Shown: positions 34,940-45,899 of the stretch, piece by piece
Layout: each line of letters begins with the position of its first letter
Numbering within the stretch: the stretch's first letter is position 1
Source of the DNA: Maniola hyperantus
Lineage: Eukaryota > Arthropoda > Insecta > Lepidoptera > Nymphalidae
Reading direction: 5' to 3'
Assembly: GCF_902806685.2 (NCBI RefSeq)
Contig: NC_048542.1
Coordinates: 5,936,533 to 6,000,532 of the forward strand
Length of the DNA: 64,000 bases
Made by a program: the position numbers and the translations under genes
The notes under the pieces: model-generated
What the model was told of the DNA's origin: nothing
The model's database searches: none
The model's input: only the letters and a program-made list of their open reading frames with translations

Positions 34940-35074
34940 TATAGTACGCGACAGGTCGAGATGGCAATCGGGGAGGGAACGCCCCGCATAGCCCCCGCGC
35001 TGACCCGGTGCGAGCGAGCGCGGGTGTGTGGGGCGTCCCCCCGCTTCATACCAAGATTGCCGTCGCGGACTATA
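34940..35074. mobile_element. PAL copy 4
   Basis: Left arm TATAGTACGCGACAGGTCGA is intact; the right arm is shortened to GATTGCCGTCGCGGACTATA. Confidence 0.85.
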
Positions 35075-35199
35075 CAATAGAAAAATCCTGTGAGTGAGGA
35101 GGTTGCCTCTGGCCTGAAAGGCGAAGGCGCAGTCTCAACAATAAACAATAGAATCCTTACTTGTAATAACTTCTCTCTGTTCTTAGTGAAGTCTAACAA

Positions 35200-35390
35200 A
35201 TCTATTATCATCATGATCAACTCATCGTCGGTCCACTACTGACCACGGGTTTCCTCTCAGAAAGGGTTTAGGTCATTGTCGGCCGATCTATGAGACATGG
35301 TTTCTCCCAATGTGTTTCATACCGATGTGAACACGGAAAACCAGTAGCCACTGAGATTATGGAAAGTTTGGTGGAGGTAATACTCCTACT
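35200..35390 (-). mobile_element. SINE-A-like 3' fragment
   Basis: TTATCATCATGATCAACTCA, CGTCGGTCCACTACTGACCA and GGGTTTCCTCTCAGAAAGG match the SINE-A tail end in reverse, followed by a diverged body. Confidence 0.55.
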
Positions 35391-35784
35391 CCACAATAGA
35401 TGGCGCTAATAATTTTTTCTCTATAATAAGCACCTGTTCTGGAAAAAACTTATTTTATTATAAACATTAAACAAAATAGTATCTAATGATGAATATGCTT
35501 GTTAAATGAAGAAGTAGATAATTCTTAAAAAGTAATTTTTATTTTTCCCTATAAAAATACGTCATGTAGCCATTGAGCAATAGATGGCAGTGTATTTATT
35601 TTCCTAATAGTAAAAATCATCGATAGAACGAAAGTTTTGAATTTTGATGCTTTACCTGCGACTGAGTTACGGTGACGACAAACAAACAGAAAATGTCACC
35701 ATAATATACACAGCTAATTATAATATTGTACAATATATACTAGCTGATCCGCTCGGCTTATCTCGAACATACCTATATTATAGT
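35391..35784. other. No feature recognised
   Basis: AT-rich. Confidence 0.4.
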
Positions 35785-35918
35785 AGGTATATAAGTTTCT
35801 TGCTGGTTCTTCCCACAAGGAACGGCATTCCGAACCAGTGGTACCTAAATTAAATTATTTGACGATTCAAAAGCACTTGAAAAAGTTTACTTGAATAAAA
35901 ATATATTCTATTCTATAT
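35785..35918 (+). repeat. Lepidopteran non-LTR 3'-end fragment
   Basis: TTCTTGCTGGTTCTTCCCAC, GGCATTCCGAACCAGTGGTA and GATTCAAAAGCACTTGAAAA followed by GAATAAA form a known-looking LINE 3' end. Confidence 0.6.
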
Positions 35919-36082
35919 TGATTCTATAATATAACCTTTGATACTACTGTATAAAGTAGCTTTCTAATGGTGAAAGAATTATTAAAATCGGGTCAGTAGT
36001 TTCAGTTCAGAGTCTTCGAGTTATCGATTAAATACAAACAAATATTTCCTATTCATAATACAAAATATTAATTAAATAAGTA

Positions 36083-36252
36083 TTAGTACGCGACAGCTCG
36101 AGATGGCAATCGAGTTATGAGGCGGGGGGACGCTCTGCACACCCGCATGTCAACCGCGCTCGCCCGCACCGGGTTAGCCCGGGGGCTGTGCAGGCGTGCG
36201 AGGCGTTCCCTCCCCGATTGCCATCTCGCACGACTTGACCTGCCGTATTATA
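36083..36252. mobile_element. PAL copy 5 (core inverted relative to copies 2-4)
   Basis: Left arm TAGTACGCGACAGCTCGAGA, right arm GATTGCCATCTCGCACGACT. The core order is reversed (CGCACCGGGTTAGCCCGGGG). Confidence 0.85.
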
Positions 36253-36393
36253 ATATGTAGGTAGCAATACCTGGGTAGGTATATTATTTTATAGTACAGA
36301 AGTCAGAACACTGACAACACTGATCTACTCATGTGCTGATAGTGCAAGAACAACTTGTACCTACCTACTTCGCCGATTTTCCTGAGCATTTTT

Positions 36394-36469
36394 AAGTGAT
36401 CCTAGGGTTCCTTTTTCTTTTTCAGGCTTGTACCTACCTGAAAAAGAAAAAGGAACCCTAGGATCACTT
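36394..36469. repeat. Perfect 33-bp inverted repeat, 10-base loop
   Basis: Arms 36394-36426 and 36437-36469 are exact reverse complements (AAGTGATCCTAGGGTTCC outward, CTTTTTCAGG inward) around CTTGTACCTA. The right arm runs into G-element sequence. Confidence 0.95.
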
Positions 36470-36677
36470 CGTTGTCTGTCTGTGTCTGTCAAGACCCGTG
36501 AAGGGAATTAAAACCTCGGGCACTTTCCCATTGACCTAGAATCATGAAACGCTAGCTAGCACAAGTAAATGGAAAAATGGTTGTGGTTACTCACATCACA
36601 AAAATAAACTGTACAATGACTTGTGCGATGGTACAGAACCCTTTGTGTGCGAGTCCGACTCGAACTTAACCGGTTTT
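36470..36677 (+). mobile_element. G-element, shortened copy
   Basis: GTTGTCTGTCTGTGTCTGTC, CCATTGACCTAGAATCATG and GGTACAGAACCCTTTGTGTG to CGAACTTAACCGGTTTTTTA. Much of the interior is missing compared with 5179-5629. Confidence 0.7.
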
Positions 36678-36799
36678 TTATTCTAGAAATCGTATTATGG
36701 TGTGTACGTAAAACGTAAAGCGATGTTTTCATCTCACTGACTTGACCCGCTCCCAAAAATCCAAGTAGCCAGCTGTCAGAACTCAGATTCCGTTTGGTT

Positions 36800-37175
36800 C
36801 AAGGGCTTCCGAGACGGTCAAGCGGCTTGACGTCGTAGCACGTAGATTTTTGCTTGAGCCAAGAATTTGACCGTTTCAAAGTTTGCTTGGTGCTTGCAGC
36901 TTAAGTCAAGCATTTATAGTCCGTACAAAATGACTCCTCACGCTCTATTTTAATAGTCTGGCGGGTGAGGAGTAAAATTTTACGCGTCATACCTGCTTGG
37001 CGGTGATTGATTGATATTTTTGCTTGACGCGACGACACGACGCGACGTTCGCACAGTGTTCGAAAAATTAAAAAGGTGCCGTTTACTGGCTGAGGCTGCT
37101 TGGCGGGCGTATCAAGCTGCTTGATCAAGCAAAACAATATTACGTGTTTGACGTCAAGCGGCTTGACCGTTCGGA
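36800..37175. mobile_element. CAAGC-rich MITE-like element, fuller copy with TIRs
   Basis: The left terminus GACGGTCAAGCGGCTTGACG is matched by the right terminus GACGTCAAGCGGCTTGACCG in inverse. A block beginning TAGTCCGTACAAAATGACTC (about 36918) looks inserted, because it recurs alone at 45419. Confidence 0.65.
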
Positions 37176-37726
37176 AGTTCTTTACAGTTAGCACGGAGAC
37201 GACAGTAGCTGCGCTGTGACTTGTGAGCCAACCTTGCATTGCAAAGACAGTCAGACAAGACAGACAGCTTGTTTTGTGGAAACTGGAATGTAGAAAACTC
37301 CTTGCGTCACCTCTCACGATATGTACCAGAGCAGCAGCGCAAGCAGGCGCGTTGGCGTAGTAAATTAGGCGCGGGCTCGTGCCGCAGCCCGCACTTAGCG
37401 ATATTGCTATCGGCCCGCCTAGACATTCGACAAGGACTTCCGCAGGGTTTCCACTTTTTTATTTTATTTTAATTATTAACTATGCAAACTTGGAAATACA
37501 TGTTTCATTTCTAGTTTCTAACTAAACCCTCGCGTCTATAAGTTCGTACCTATTGGCAGCGATATTCATGTCTGTACCGTGACTATGGCAAGGGAACAGG
37601 CAAGTTATGACAAATTATACAACCCGTTTTTGAGATAAACCCAGAACAAAGCTAGTCTAAATTAGCGAATATGATAGATGATCGCTAATTTAGTTTTCGC
37701 TTTACTCGGTCAGTAAAGAGACTACC
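37176..37726. other. GC-rich patch, otherwise anonymous
   Basis: At 37330-37420, GCGCGTTGGCGTAG and GGCGCGGGCTCGTGCCGCAG stand out by composition. No product or repeat family was identified. Confidence 0.35.
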
Positions 37727-37873
37727 TATAGTACGCGACAGGTCCTGATGGCAATAGGGGTATGAAGCGAGGGAACGCCCCGCACACCCGCAAGACACCC
37801 GCGCTATCCCACACCGGGATTGCGCGTGGGCGTCACTACCCTGATTGCTATCTCGACCTGTCGCGTACTATAC
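37727..37873. mobile_element. PAL copy 6
   Basis: TATAGTACGCGACAGGTCCT at left, TATCTCGACCTGTCGCGTAC at right. Confidence 0.88.
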
Positions 37874-38841
37874 CTAACTACCCATTTGAAATTATCTAAC
37901 TAAATTATTGAAACTTACAACAGTAAACAGAGGTTTGCTATCAAAACAATCACGATTCATTATTTCAATAATAAATTAACCCTTTTGTATGGCGGTCATT
38001 TTAAGATTTGCCATCTTGGTTTTTTAATGTTTATGGTTATAGCGCGTAGATAGAATAATAGGTAGATTTAAGTACCTACTGTGTAACCGCGTATGAGATA
38101 GCGATAGCACGACGTACGATGAATAACACGACAATTATCACCATTGTTTAGTAGTCAATATTTGTATCAACCGATCAAGAATATTTGTATTAAACGTTTT
38201 TATGTGAAAACAAGTAAATAACTCATGAGAAATACAATTATTACGCCACGAATTCTCAAAGTTTGTTTCGCAACTAAAGTTGCATGCCTTGTATGTAAGT
38301 TGTATGTATTCTTGAAAAAAACCAGTTACACGATATTGGGACAAAAAGTAGGTTAGCTGCGTCTCTGTTTATCACATTAGTAACTTTATCTGTGCTCTCT
38401 TTTTAGTGTGAATGAGAAAGCAAACGTTCCTGTATCTACCTTTATTACTCTATCTACGTTATAGCGGCAATAGAAATACGCACTGTGATCAATTCGCTAC
38501 CTATTACGTTCACAACTCGCTGACAGACAGACAGACGGACAGCGGAGGCTTAGTAATAACTAATAAGGTCCAGTTGGCACCCTTCGGGCACGGAACCTTA
38601 GAAAGAATGATTGATCCAAAGCTGGTTATGGATATGTTATATATAAAAGCTATAGGGATATGAAAAATAAATAATGGAGCGTGATTAATAAAGCGGCAGC
38701 CCTGGGTGCGGCGGCTGCCAGCGAACAAAGCAGCCGCGTCGAGCGCCACTCACCGCTCGCAGTCGACTATACTGCGCTCGAGCAGTTTCAATACTTTTGT
38801 TTTATGTTGCAAGTTGCGACGTATCGTCCACTACATTGAGA
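37874..38841. other. Mostly anonymous
   Basis: A CpG-rich patch lies at 38690-38780 (GGGTGCGGCGGCTGCC, CGCGTCGAGCGCC). The CTGACAGACAGACAGACGGA segment at 38519 is G-element-like. Confidence 0.35.
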
Positions 38842-38985
38842 TACGGTTGAGATGGCAATCGGGGTATGAGCTGTGGGGACGCCCCACACGTCACCCACAC
38901 TTGGGTGAGGGTTAGCGGGGGGAATGTGCGGGTGTGCGGGGCGTTCCCTCCCCGATTGCCTTTTCGACCTGTCGCGTACTATAGA
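38842..38985. mobile_element. PAL copy 7
   Basis: Left arm reduced to GATACGGTTGAGATGGCAAT; right arm TCGACCTGTCGCGTACTATA. Confidence 0.85.
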
Positions 38986-39171
38986 TACTTTACGCGTTTA
39001 AAATAGTATTAGCACGATTCACGACAGTTATGAAACTTGTAACAAAACATCGAGGATTCATCTACACTGGCAGGCGTCATGTGTTATTTACATCTGACGC
39101 TAGGCAGACTATGAAATGACTAATTGGATATTATTAAATATTATGATTTTTTATGTAAGTATTATCTATAC

Positions 39172-39375
39172 TTCTATACTAACATTATAAATGCGAAAGT
39201 ATGTTTGTTTGTCTGTCCTTCCTTCACGCCCTATCTAAGCAACCAATTGACTTGATTTTTGGCTTAGAGATAGTTGAAAAGACATAGATCACTTTTATCC
39301 CGGAAAATCAAAGAGTTCGCACGGGATTTTTAACAACCAAAGTCCACGCGGACAAAGTCACTGGTATCAGCTAGT
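39172..39375 (+). mobile_element. H1 Helitron-like, full-length forward copy
   Basis: CTATACTAACATTATAAATG to GGTATCAGCTAGT. Confidence 0.85.
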
Positions 39376-39404
39376 GTTTTATAAAATTATCATCATCAAC
39401 AGCC

Positions 39405-40062
39405 AAGTTCTCATTCGTTACAAATAGGGATGCCAGTTGCTATTGTCAATTTGAAAATTATAGTTACCATCTGCTACTTAATGAAATTTTTATTTATTCA
39501 TACTTTATTGCACACAACACAAAGTAAACATTGAAAAAACATACAAGGATCTTAATCTAATAGCCATGTAGCATGCAATCCAGGCAACCTTTGACGAAAG
39601 GAATCACGAGAGCACGGGTTGGTGCGGCAGCCGAAAATGGCCCTAATGAATGTCAAGTATCAAGAATTGTCGCATTTACCACGCTTCACCAATGATTCAC
39701 CGAGGCGCTGCGGGCCGACATCGCAACGTCCCGCACACTGCGCGCTAACCTCTATTCTGTATACTACTACTCTACCTCTATACTACTCGTATTCGTATAT
39801 AGTATGTATGTACATAAAAGTACAAGCCTACTTCAATAGGTGGGTAGATGCATAGAGCTCTCATTGGTTACAATTAATAGGGATGCAAGTTGCTTCTCTT
39901 TAAAAATTATAGTTACTATCTACTAAAACTAAATGAATGTCAAGGATCAAGAGTAGTCGCATTTACCGCGCTTCACCAATGATTCACCGAGGCGCGGCGG
40001 GCCGACATCGCAGCGCGCAGCGTCCCGCACACTGCGCGCTAACCTCTGTGCCTCTATCGCTC
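39405..40062 (+). repeat. Local tandem duplication (two diverged units)
   Basis: Unit 1 (39405-39790) and unit 2 (39857-40062) share CTCATTCGTTACAAATAGGG-like starts, ATGAATGTCAAG, GCTTCACCAATGATTCACCG, GCGGGCCGACATCGCA and CACACTGCGCGCTAACCTCT. Unit 1 carries an extra block (about 39490-39645) that starts like a reversed LINE tail (TTATTTATTCATACTTTATT). Confidence 0.85.
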
Positions 40063-40149
40063 ACTGCTCCTACATAATATTATATGCAACAGTAGACCTA
40101 CCTACTGGGGACTGACACTCGCATATTATCCATATCATCCATACTAATA

Positions 40150-40345
40150 TCACTTTCGTTAAACTGTGCTATTATTATAAATGCGAAAGTGTGTCTGTCT
40201 GTTTCTCTATCTGTCTGTTAGCTGTTCACGGTCCAACAGTTTAACAGATTTTGATGAAATTTGGTACAGAGTAAGCTTACATACATTACATACGTAAGGA
40301 CATAAGGCTACTTTAATCCTAGAAAATCAAAGAGTGACGAACTAT
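40150..40345 (+). mobile_element. H1 Helitron-like, forward copy
   Basis: CTATTATTATAAATGCGAAA to CTAGAAAATCAAAGAGT; its 3' end is replaced by the next duplicated segment. Confidence 0.7.
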
Positions 40346-40847
40346 GGCCTAAACTCTAAATCCTTCTCATTCTGAGAGGAGACCCGTGCTGCTAGTGTGA
40401 AGTGGCGCGAGGTTGTTTTGCGTTGACGCGCGACGCGATGGTTTCTTGTATTTTACACTCAAGTATCTACTGTTTCACGGATTTTTTCGTGTTAGATAGA
40501 GATAACATGAGAAGACAAAATTTTCTCGTGGGGCGCAGTTAGGCCCGCATTTACGACACTTACAACTGGTTACTAGGACAGCATATATGTAGTAGAAGCG
40601 TCAGTCGTCGCACCAGCTACTAAGTACGACACAGCTGCTACACAGTGTAAGCACCATGGTCCATGAAGCAAAAAATTAAGTACAAGGAACCAGGAACCAA
40701 AAGCTTAGATAAATTTGCTATAGGTAATCCGCTTAGCACCGGAGCATCCTCAGGAAATTTAGATGCGGTCGGTCTGGGTGTCGGAGCGAAACGTGTGTCG
40801 AACGTGTTTTGGGGGATCTGTGTGGTGTTGCGTGGTGGTGGTGCGTA
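40330..40847 (+). repeat. Duplicated segment, copy 1
   Basis: It shares with 41497-41977 the run GAGAGGAGACCCGTGC, TCAAGTATCTACTGTTTCAC, GTACGACACAGCTGCTACAC, AGGAACCAGGAACCAAAAGC and TTTTGGGGGATCTGTGTGGT. No conserved protein was seen: the frames differ between copies. Confidence 0.85.
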
Positions 40848-41231
40848 TTGTTTGCTTGGTACATACAATTCCTACCAATTTAGCAGTGAGAAGGCGGGCG
40901 GTGCATATCGCATGTATGTTGCACCAAACGGTTTGCCTGTTACACGGATTAGATCATAATATATCTTTTGGTTCCTTGTAAAATAATATCATGGAATTCC
41001 GCAAAATAACGCCCACTTCTATAAAATACTGTGCAGTGAGCAACGCGTTCAGAAAAACGCTGCTGCCGAAATGAAATATATCCATCTCGCACTGGGTTTC
41101 ACGGCAGATAAGCTTCGGGGCGGATAAAGTGGGAGGGGTCCCGCCTAGTGAAGTAGGTGTCACTAGGGATGGGGCTTTGTCTATTTTATCGAAGTGGTTT
41201 TTTATATTATTGATTTATTATTATTCTAATT

Positions 41232-41412
41232 AGATAAAAGGAAAAGCCGACTGACTGACTGATCTATCAACGCACAGCTCAAACTACTAGACAAATCCGG
41301 CTGAAATTTGGCACGCAGATAGCTATTATGACGTATACATCCGCTAAGAAAGGATTTTTGATAATTCAACCCCTAAGGGGATAAAATAGGAGTTTAAATT
41401 TGTGTAGTCTAG
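41232..41412 (+). mobile_element. H2 Helitron-like, forward copy
   Basis: ATAAAAGGAAAAGCCGACTG to TTTGTGTAGTCTAGTCCG. It separates the two duplicated segments. Confidence 0.75.
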
Positions 41413-41496
41413 TCCGAAAGTGTGTCTATCTACGAAGCTTTTCATGGCACGTCCTTTAAACCGATTTAGGACAGGCTACTTTTGATCCCAGAAAAT

Positions 41497-41977
41497 CAAA
41501 GAGTGTCGGAACTCCTATGGCCTAAAGTCTAAACTCTAAACCCTTCCCATTCTGAGAGGAGACCCGTGCCTGCTAGTGTGTGGCGTTGGGTTGATTTGCG
41601 GTGACGATGTTTTCTTATATTTTACTCAAGTATCTACTGTTTCACGCATTTTCTCATGTTAGACAGAGATAACACGAGTAGACAAAATTTTCTCGCAATG
41701 TTAGGCCCGCATCTACGACAGTTACAACTGTTACTAGGACAGCATACAGTAGAAGCGTCAGTCGTCGCGCCAGCTCTAAGTACGACACAGCTGCTACACA
41801 GTGTTAAACACCATGGTCCATAAAGCAAAAAATTAAGTACAAGGAACCAGGAACCAAAAGCTCAGATAAATTATATGATAAGTACCGGAGCATCCTCAGA
41901 TCCTTTAGATCCGCCGGTCCCAGTGTCGGAGCGAAACGAGCGTCGAGCGTGTTTTGGGGGATCTGTGTGGTGTTGCG
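41497..41977 (+). repeat. Duplicated segment, copy 2, cut by PAL
   Basis: Parallel to 40330-40847, ending at TGTGTGGTGTTGCGTG, where PAL copy 8 begins, so the duplication is older than that insertion or rearrangement. Confidence 0.85.
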
Positions 41978-42092
41978 TGCCCCACACCCGCACGTCACCC
42001 GCCCTCGCCCGCAACGGGTTAACGCGTGGCTGTGTGGGTGTGCGGGGTACCGTTACCTCCCCGATTGACATCTCGACCTGTCGCATCTTATA
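41978..42092. mobile_element. PAL copy 8 (one half)
   Basis: CCCCACACCCGCACGTCACC to CATCTCGACCTGTCGCATCT; the other arm is absent. Confidence 0.8.
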
Positions 42093-42339
42093 GCTATAGC
42101 AAAAGTTATACGTATAGCGCCTTGGGAGCTTCCTGCGGTGGTAAAGCGGTGCGGGAGGGTGACAGTTGTCACAAGTTAACAAATCACTGACCGTCACTAA
42201 GCTCTCGCGTGACGTCATCACACCCCTCCACTACCGCAAGAATTACCTACTACGGAATGCACCAGTTCACTACTGGCGATACCGTTATAGGTTCCTACCA
42301 CCAAGCGTTGCGTTGTCTTTTACTTAGATTATATTACGC

Positions 42340-42480
42340 ACGTGTCTTCTCTAGAATGAGAAGGGTCGAAGCGATAGACTGCCACGACGATGGCCCATTG
42401 CGGATTAGCTGATTTCGCGCACCCTTGAGAACATTATGGAGAACTCTCAGGCATGCAGGTTTCCTTTACTGTTAAAATAA
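42340..42480 (-). mobile_element. SINE-A fragment
   Basis: TAGAATGAGAAGGGTCGAAG and TCTCAGGCATGCAGGTTTCC. Confidence 0.65.
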
Positions 42481-43086
42481 AAGTACGTGCACATTGCACA
42501 CACAGACAGGGGTGGGGCAATCGGGCTTCTTTCTATCTATGGGCAGGCAGGCAGATTGGCGGGTTTTAGCAAATTAAATACTAGCTATCAGCTAGCTATA
42601 GTATGATTTTTGACGTTGTCAATTTTATACATTCGGGGGAGTTATTTGCATGAAAAACAGGGAGATCAACCATCTGAAGTTCGATTTTACCCCAAATTAC
42701 CTGAAATCCCTATCAATATTTAAAAAAACCCTAAGACGTACCTATTAGATTTTTCGCACTAAAATAGGGTGCGCAATCTTTAAAAGTGGAAAGTTGAAAC
42801 TGATAGAGGATTTTTCCAAAAATTCTTTCACTAAAACCTTGTCCTTTACGAACACAACAAAAAAGTCAACCTAATCGGTCGAGTTGCTCTCAAGTAATGA
42901 TCTTCCATACAAGATTAATTAATTATTATTATTTATCTTTTTGTGTGAAATGTTTTCTCTGGTAACACAGAATTCCACCGAATTAAAAATCAGATTTCTG
43001 GGTATAATTTTAAAATAATATATTATTATTGCCGTGTACTGTTTGTTGCTGAAATCGGCGTTTCGTGCTAACAGCTATGTAAACAT
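42481..43086. other. No feature recognised
   Basis: Anonymous sequence. Confidence 0.4.
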
Positions 43087-43437
43087 AGTTTTTTTTTTTT
43101 TCAGATACAAGTTAGCCCTTGACTGCAATCTCACCTGGTGGTAAGTGATGATGCAGTCTAAGATGATAGCGGGCTAACCTGGAAGGGGTAGGTATGGCAG
43201 TTTTTATTAAACCCATACCCCTTTGGTTTCTACACGGCATCGTACCGGAACGCTAAATCGCTTGGCGGCACGGCTTTGCCGGTAGGGTGGTAACTAGCCA
43301 CGGCCGAAGAATCCCACCAGACCAGACCAGAAATTTAGAAATTATAAAATTCCAAACCCCTGCCAGGAATCGAACCCGGGACCTCCCACTATTAAGACCA
43401 CAGCGCTCTCCACTGCGCCAGGGAGGTCGTCAAAAAT
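43087..43437 (-). mobile_element. SINE-B, full-length reverse copy
   Basis: It differs from 6136-6492 by only a few bases as read (for example an extra GTAG near 43190). T run at left, tRNA head at right. Confidence 0.9.
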
Positions 43438-44676
43438 AAGTACGAGCAAATAATAAGTTCATTTTGTTATTTAAATGAAATCTCAATGAATCTTGAAATA
43501 AGTAGTTACTTAGCTGTTTTCAACCTGCCAATGAATGAATGATAGTATCCATTGACTTATATATTACTTGGTATCATACTTAGAAACCAAACCGAGAAAC
43601 GGTTCAAGTTCAAGTGCGTTTCCTTCTGTATCGTCACTTACCACCAAATGCGCAGCTGTGACTAGTGAGTTTGATCCCGGCATGACATTTGTTTTAATTT
43701 TTTCGATTACGTCATGTTAAGGTATAGACTTTGATACAGATATATTTTTCCGCGCCATCTATCGCAACATTGTTGAATCTTGTAAGTAATTTAATAGATC
43801 TATAGATCCTAATGTCTTACACTGCTATGGACTCCTGGTACAAATTCGACCTAATGAAGCAACATCCATGTTCTTTTTTTTTATTAACTTTTCGGAACTT
43901 CTCTTTTTTCTTTTCTTTCCTCACGAAATCCCCAAAGTGATTAAAAAATAAGTAAAATAATTATTAATTAAGTAGTAACTACATAATTACTTTACACTGA
44001 ATAATTTTAAACCTTTTTTGATTGTTTATTATAGTATCTATCTACCTACTTATATTCTGATCAGATACAACATAATTTACTGAAAGGATAGCCCTGAAAG
44101 TTGAACTGTAGGTACTTAATATTATGTACCTATCTTTAATTTTAAGATCAATGCAAATGCCATAAGTATAACTTAACTACAACAGTTGTACATTATTACA
44201 CGAACATAAATATACATATCTTATTTTTTAATAATACCTACTCATTTACCTAGACCCCTTAATATTACCTGAAACTAAAATAATTCGAGGTTCCCATTTA
44301 CGGCTTATACAAGAGTGCAGACTGCAGTCAGATATCACGACATAGATCCGTTTTCCGCTGAAAATTGTCTCTAAATAAAATACATCAACATACTTAGGTA
44401 AAGTTAAACTGATTTTCAGTTGCAAGTTCCAACACCGAGAATTGTTTTGATGATTGTATCACGATCTCTCTAAGCTTCATAAACTCCTAGTAATTTGCGC
44501 ACTCTTCGCGCAAGCCGGCTGACTCGTGCGCAACTCTCGCGTGCTGGGTGCGCGCGCGCATGTTTATTGACTTCGAATTCATGTTATTTCAAAATGACGT
44601 AAATGGGATTCCTCTCTTAAGAAAATATACCTTATGTTGCATGATTCATTTTCTTTCGATAGACATAAAATAGTTA
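43438..44676. other. Mostly anonymous
   Basis: AT-rich, with a CpG-rich patch at 44505-44575 containing an alternating TGCGCGCGCGCATG tract. Confidence 0.4.
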
Positions 44677-44799
44677 GGGCCTGCTTCACCAACTCCAGAT
44701 AAACTTTATCTAACGAATAAATACTATGACGATTGGACAGAATCTGTCAAAATATTTATCTGTTAGATAATGTTTATCTGGTGGTAGTCAAACAGGCCC
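44677..44799. mobile_element. MITE with GGGCCTG ends and TTA flanks
   Basis: It begins GGGCCTGCTTCACCAACTCC and ends GTGGTAGTCAAACAGGCCC, with inner inverted repeats CCAGATAAACTTTATCTAAC/GTTAGATAATGTTTATCTGG. TTA sits on both sides (44674-44676, 44800-44802), which fits a PIF/Harbinger-like 3-bp duplication. Confidence 0.75.
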
Positions 44800-44902
44800 T
44801 TAAAAATATAGTGCACGGCACACGCGATCGCGTAAAAGCCTGAAACACGTATTGTCTTGTCACACATTCTGCACACATTCTACCAGGATAAAAAAATTCC
44901 AA

Positions 44903-45217
44903 AAATAAATAAAAACCGACTTCAATTAACCACCAACACTAAAAAAATAAAAAAATAATTTAATTTATTACCCGTATATTATGTATACAAGAGTTATTGT
45001 AGATCTATAGTAATCTTTTTTGGAGCCGGTGCCAATTAGCCGCACGAACCGTCTATCTACTCTTCATAGTGTTTTGCGACTCCACATTGGCACCGACTAC
45101 AAAAAATATTACTATAGAACTACAATAACTCTTGCATACATAATATAGGGTAATAAATAAAATTATTTTTTACTTTTTAGTGTTGGTGGTTATTGAAGTC
45201 AGTTTTTATTTTTTATT
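44903..45217. mobile_element. Long foldback element
   Basis: The arms are nearly the whole element: AAAAACCGACTTCAATTAAC, CAACACTAAAAAA and AGAGTTATTGTAG at left are mirrored by CTACAATAACTCTTGC, TTTTTAGTGTTGGTGGTTAT and TGAAGTCAGTTTTTATT at right. Confidence 0.85.
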
Positions 45218-45899
45218 TCACTAATTTTTAGTGGCCCCATCGTACTAAAATATGATATGCCTGGTTAAAAACCTACTGTTATAAGAATCATTATAAATCG
45301 GTTCATATTTGGCGAAGAAATCGCGTAACAAACATACAAAAAGACATACATTCGAATTGATAACCTCCTCCTTTCTTGAAGTCGGATAAAAACTGAATGG
45401 GAACAGTTTCGATATTAGGTATAGTCCGTACAAAATGGCTCCTCACGCGCCATTTTAACTCTATGGGTCAACTGTCATGTCAAAAGAACGGTTCACCTTT
45501 AAAATAAGGACTAAAATCGTACTTTTGAATAAATCAATGCATCTCTTGCGCTGATTGCTTGTAACTTAGAAATAATTACTAAGTATGTAATGATGTAATG
45601 AGTACTGAGTAGTGACTAATTATTTATTGATGTAAAGCCGACAGCAGTGCAACCATTGCTTCTTCACAGTACAAACTTCAAACAGTTCCTTCGCGAGGAG
45701 GAAAAGCGTATGTTATGACGACACTTCTGAATGGTTTTTTTTTCTTTTCTACTATCTCCAGCGGACCTAAAAATATTTATTTCAATAGCTGAAAATGTGT
45801 AAAACAGTAGATGTAGCTACTAGCTATACGTTTTACTAATATAATACGCATTATAAAAACAGAAGCGCAAGATGTACAAGACTTATAGATAACTAAATA
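45218..45899. other. Intergenic; short repeat piece only
   Basis: At 45419-45460 the segment TAGTCCGTACAAAATGGCTC also occurs at about 36918 inside another element, so it is a dispersed repeat. The rest is AT-rich with nothing recognised. Confidence 0.5.
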
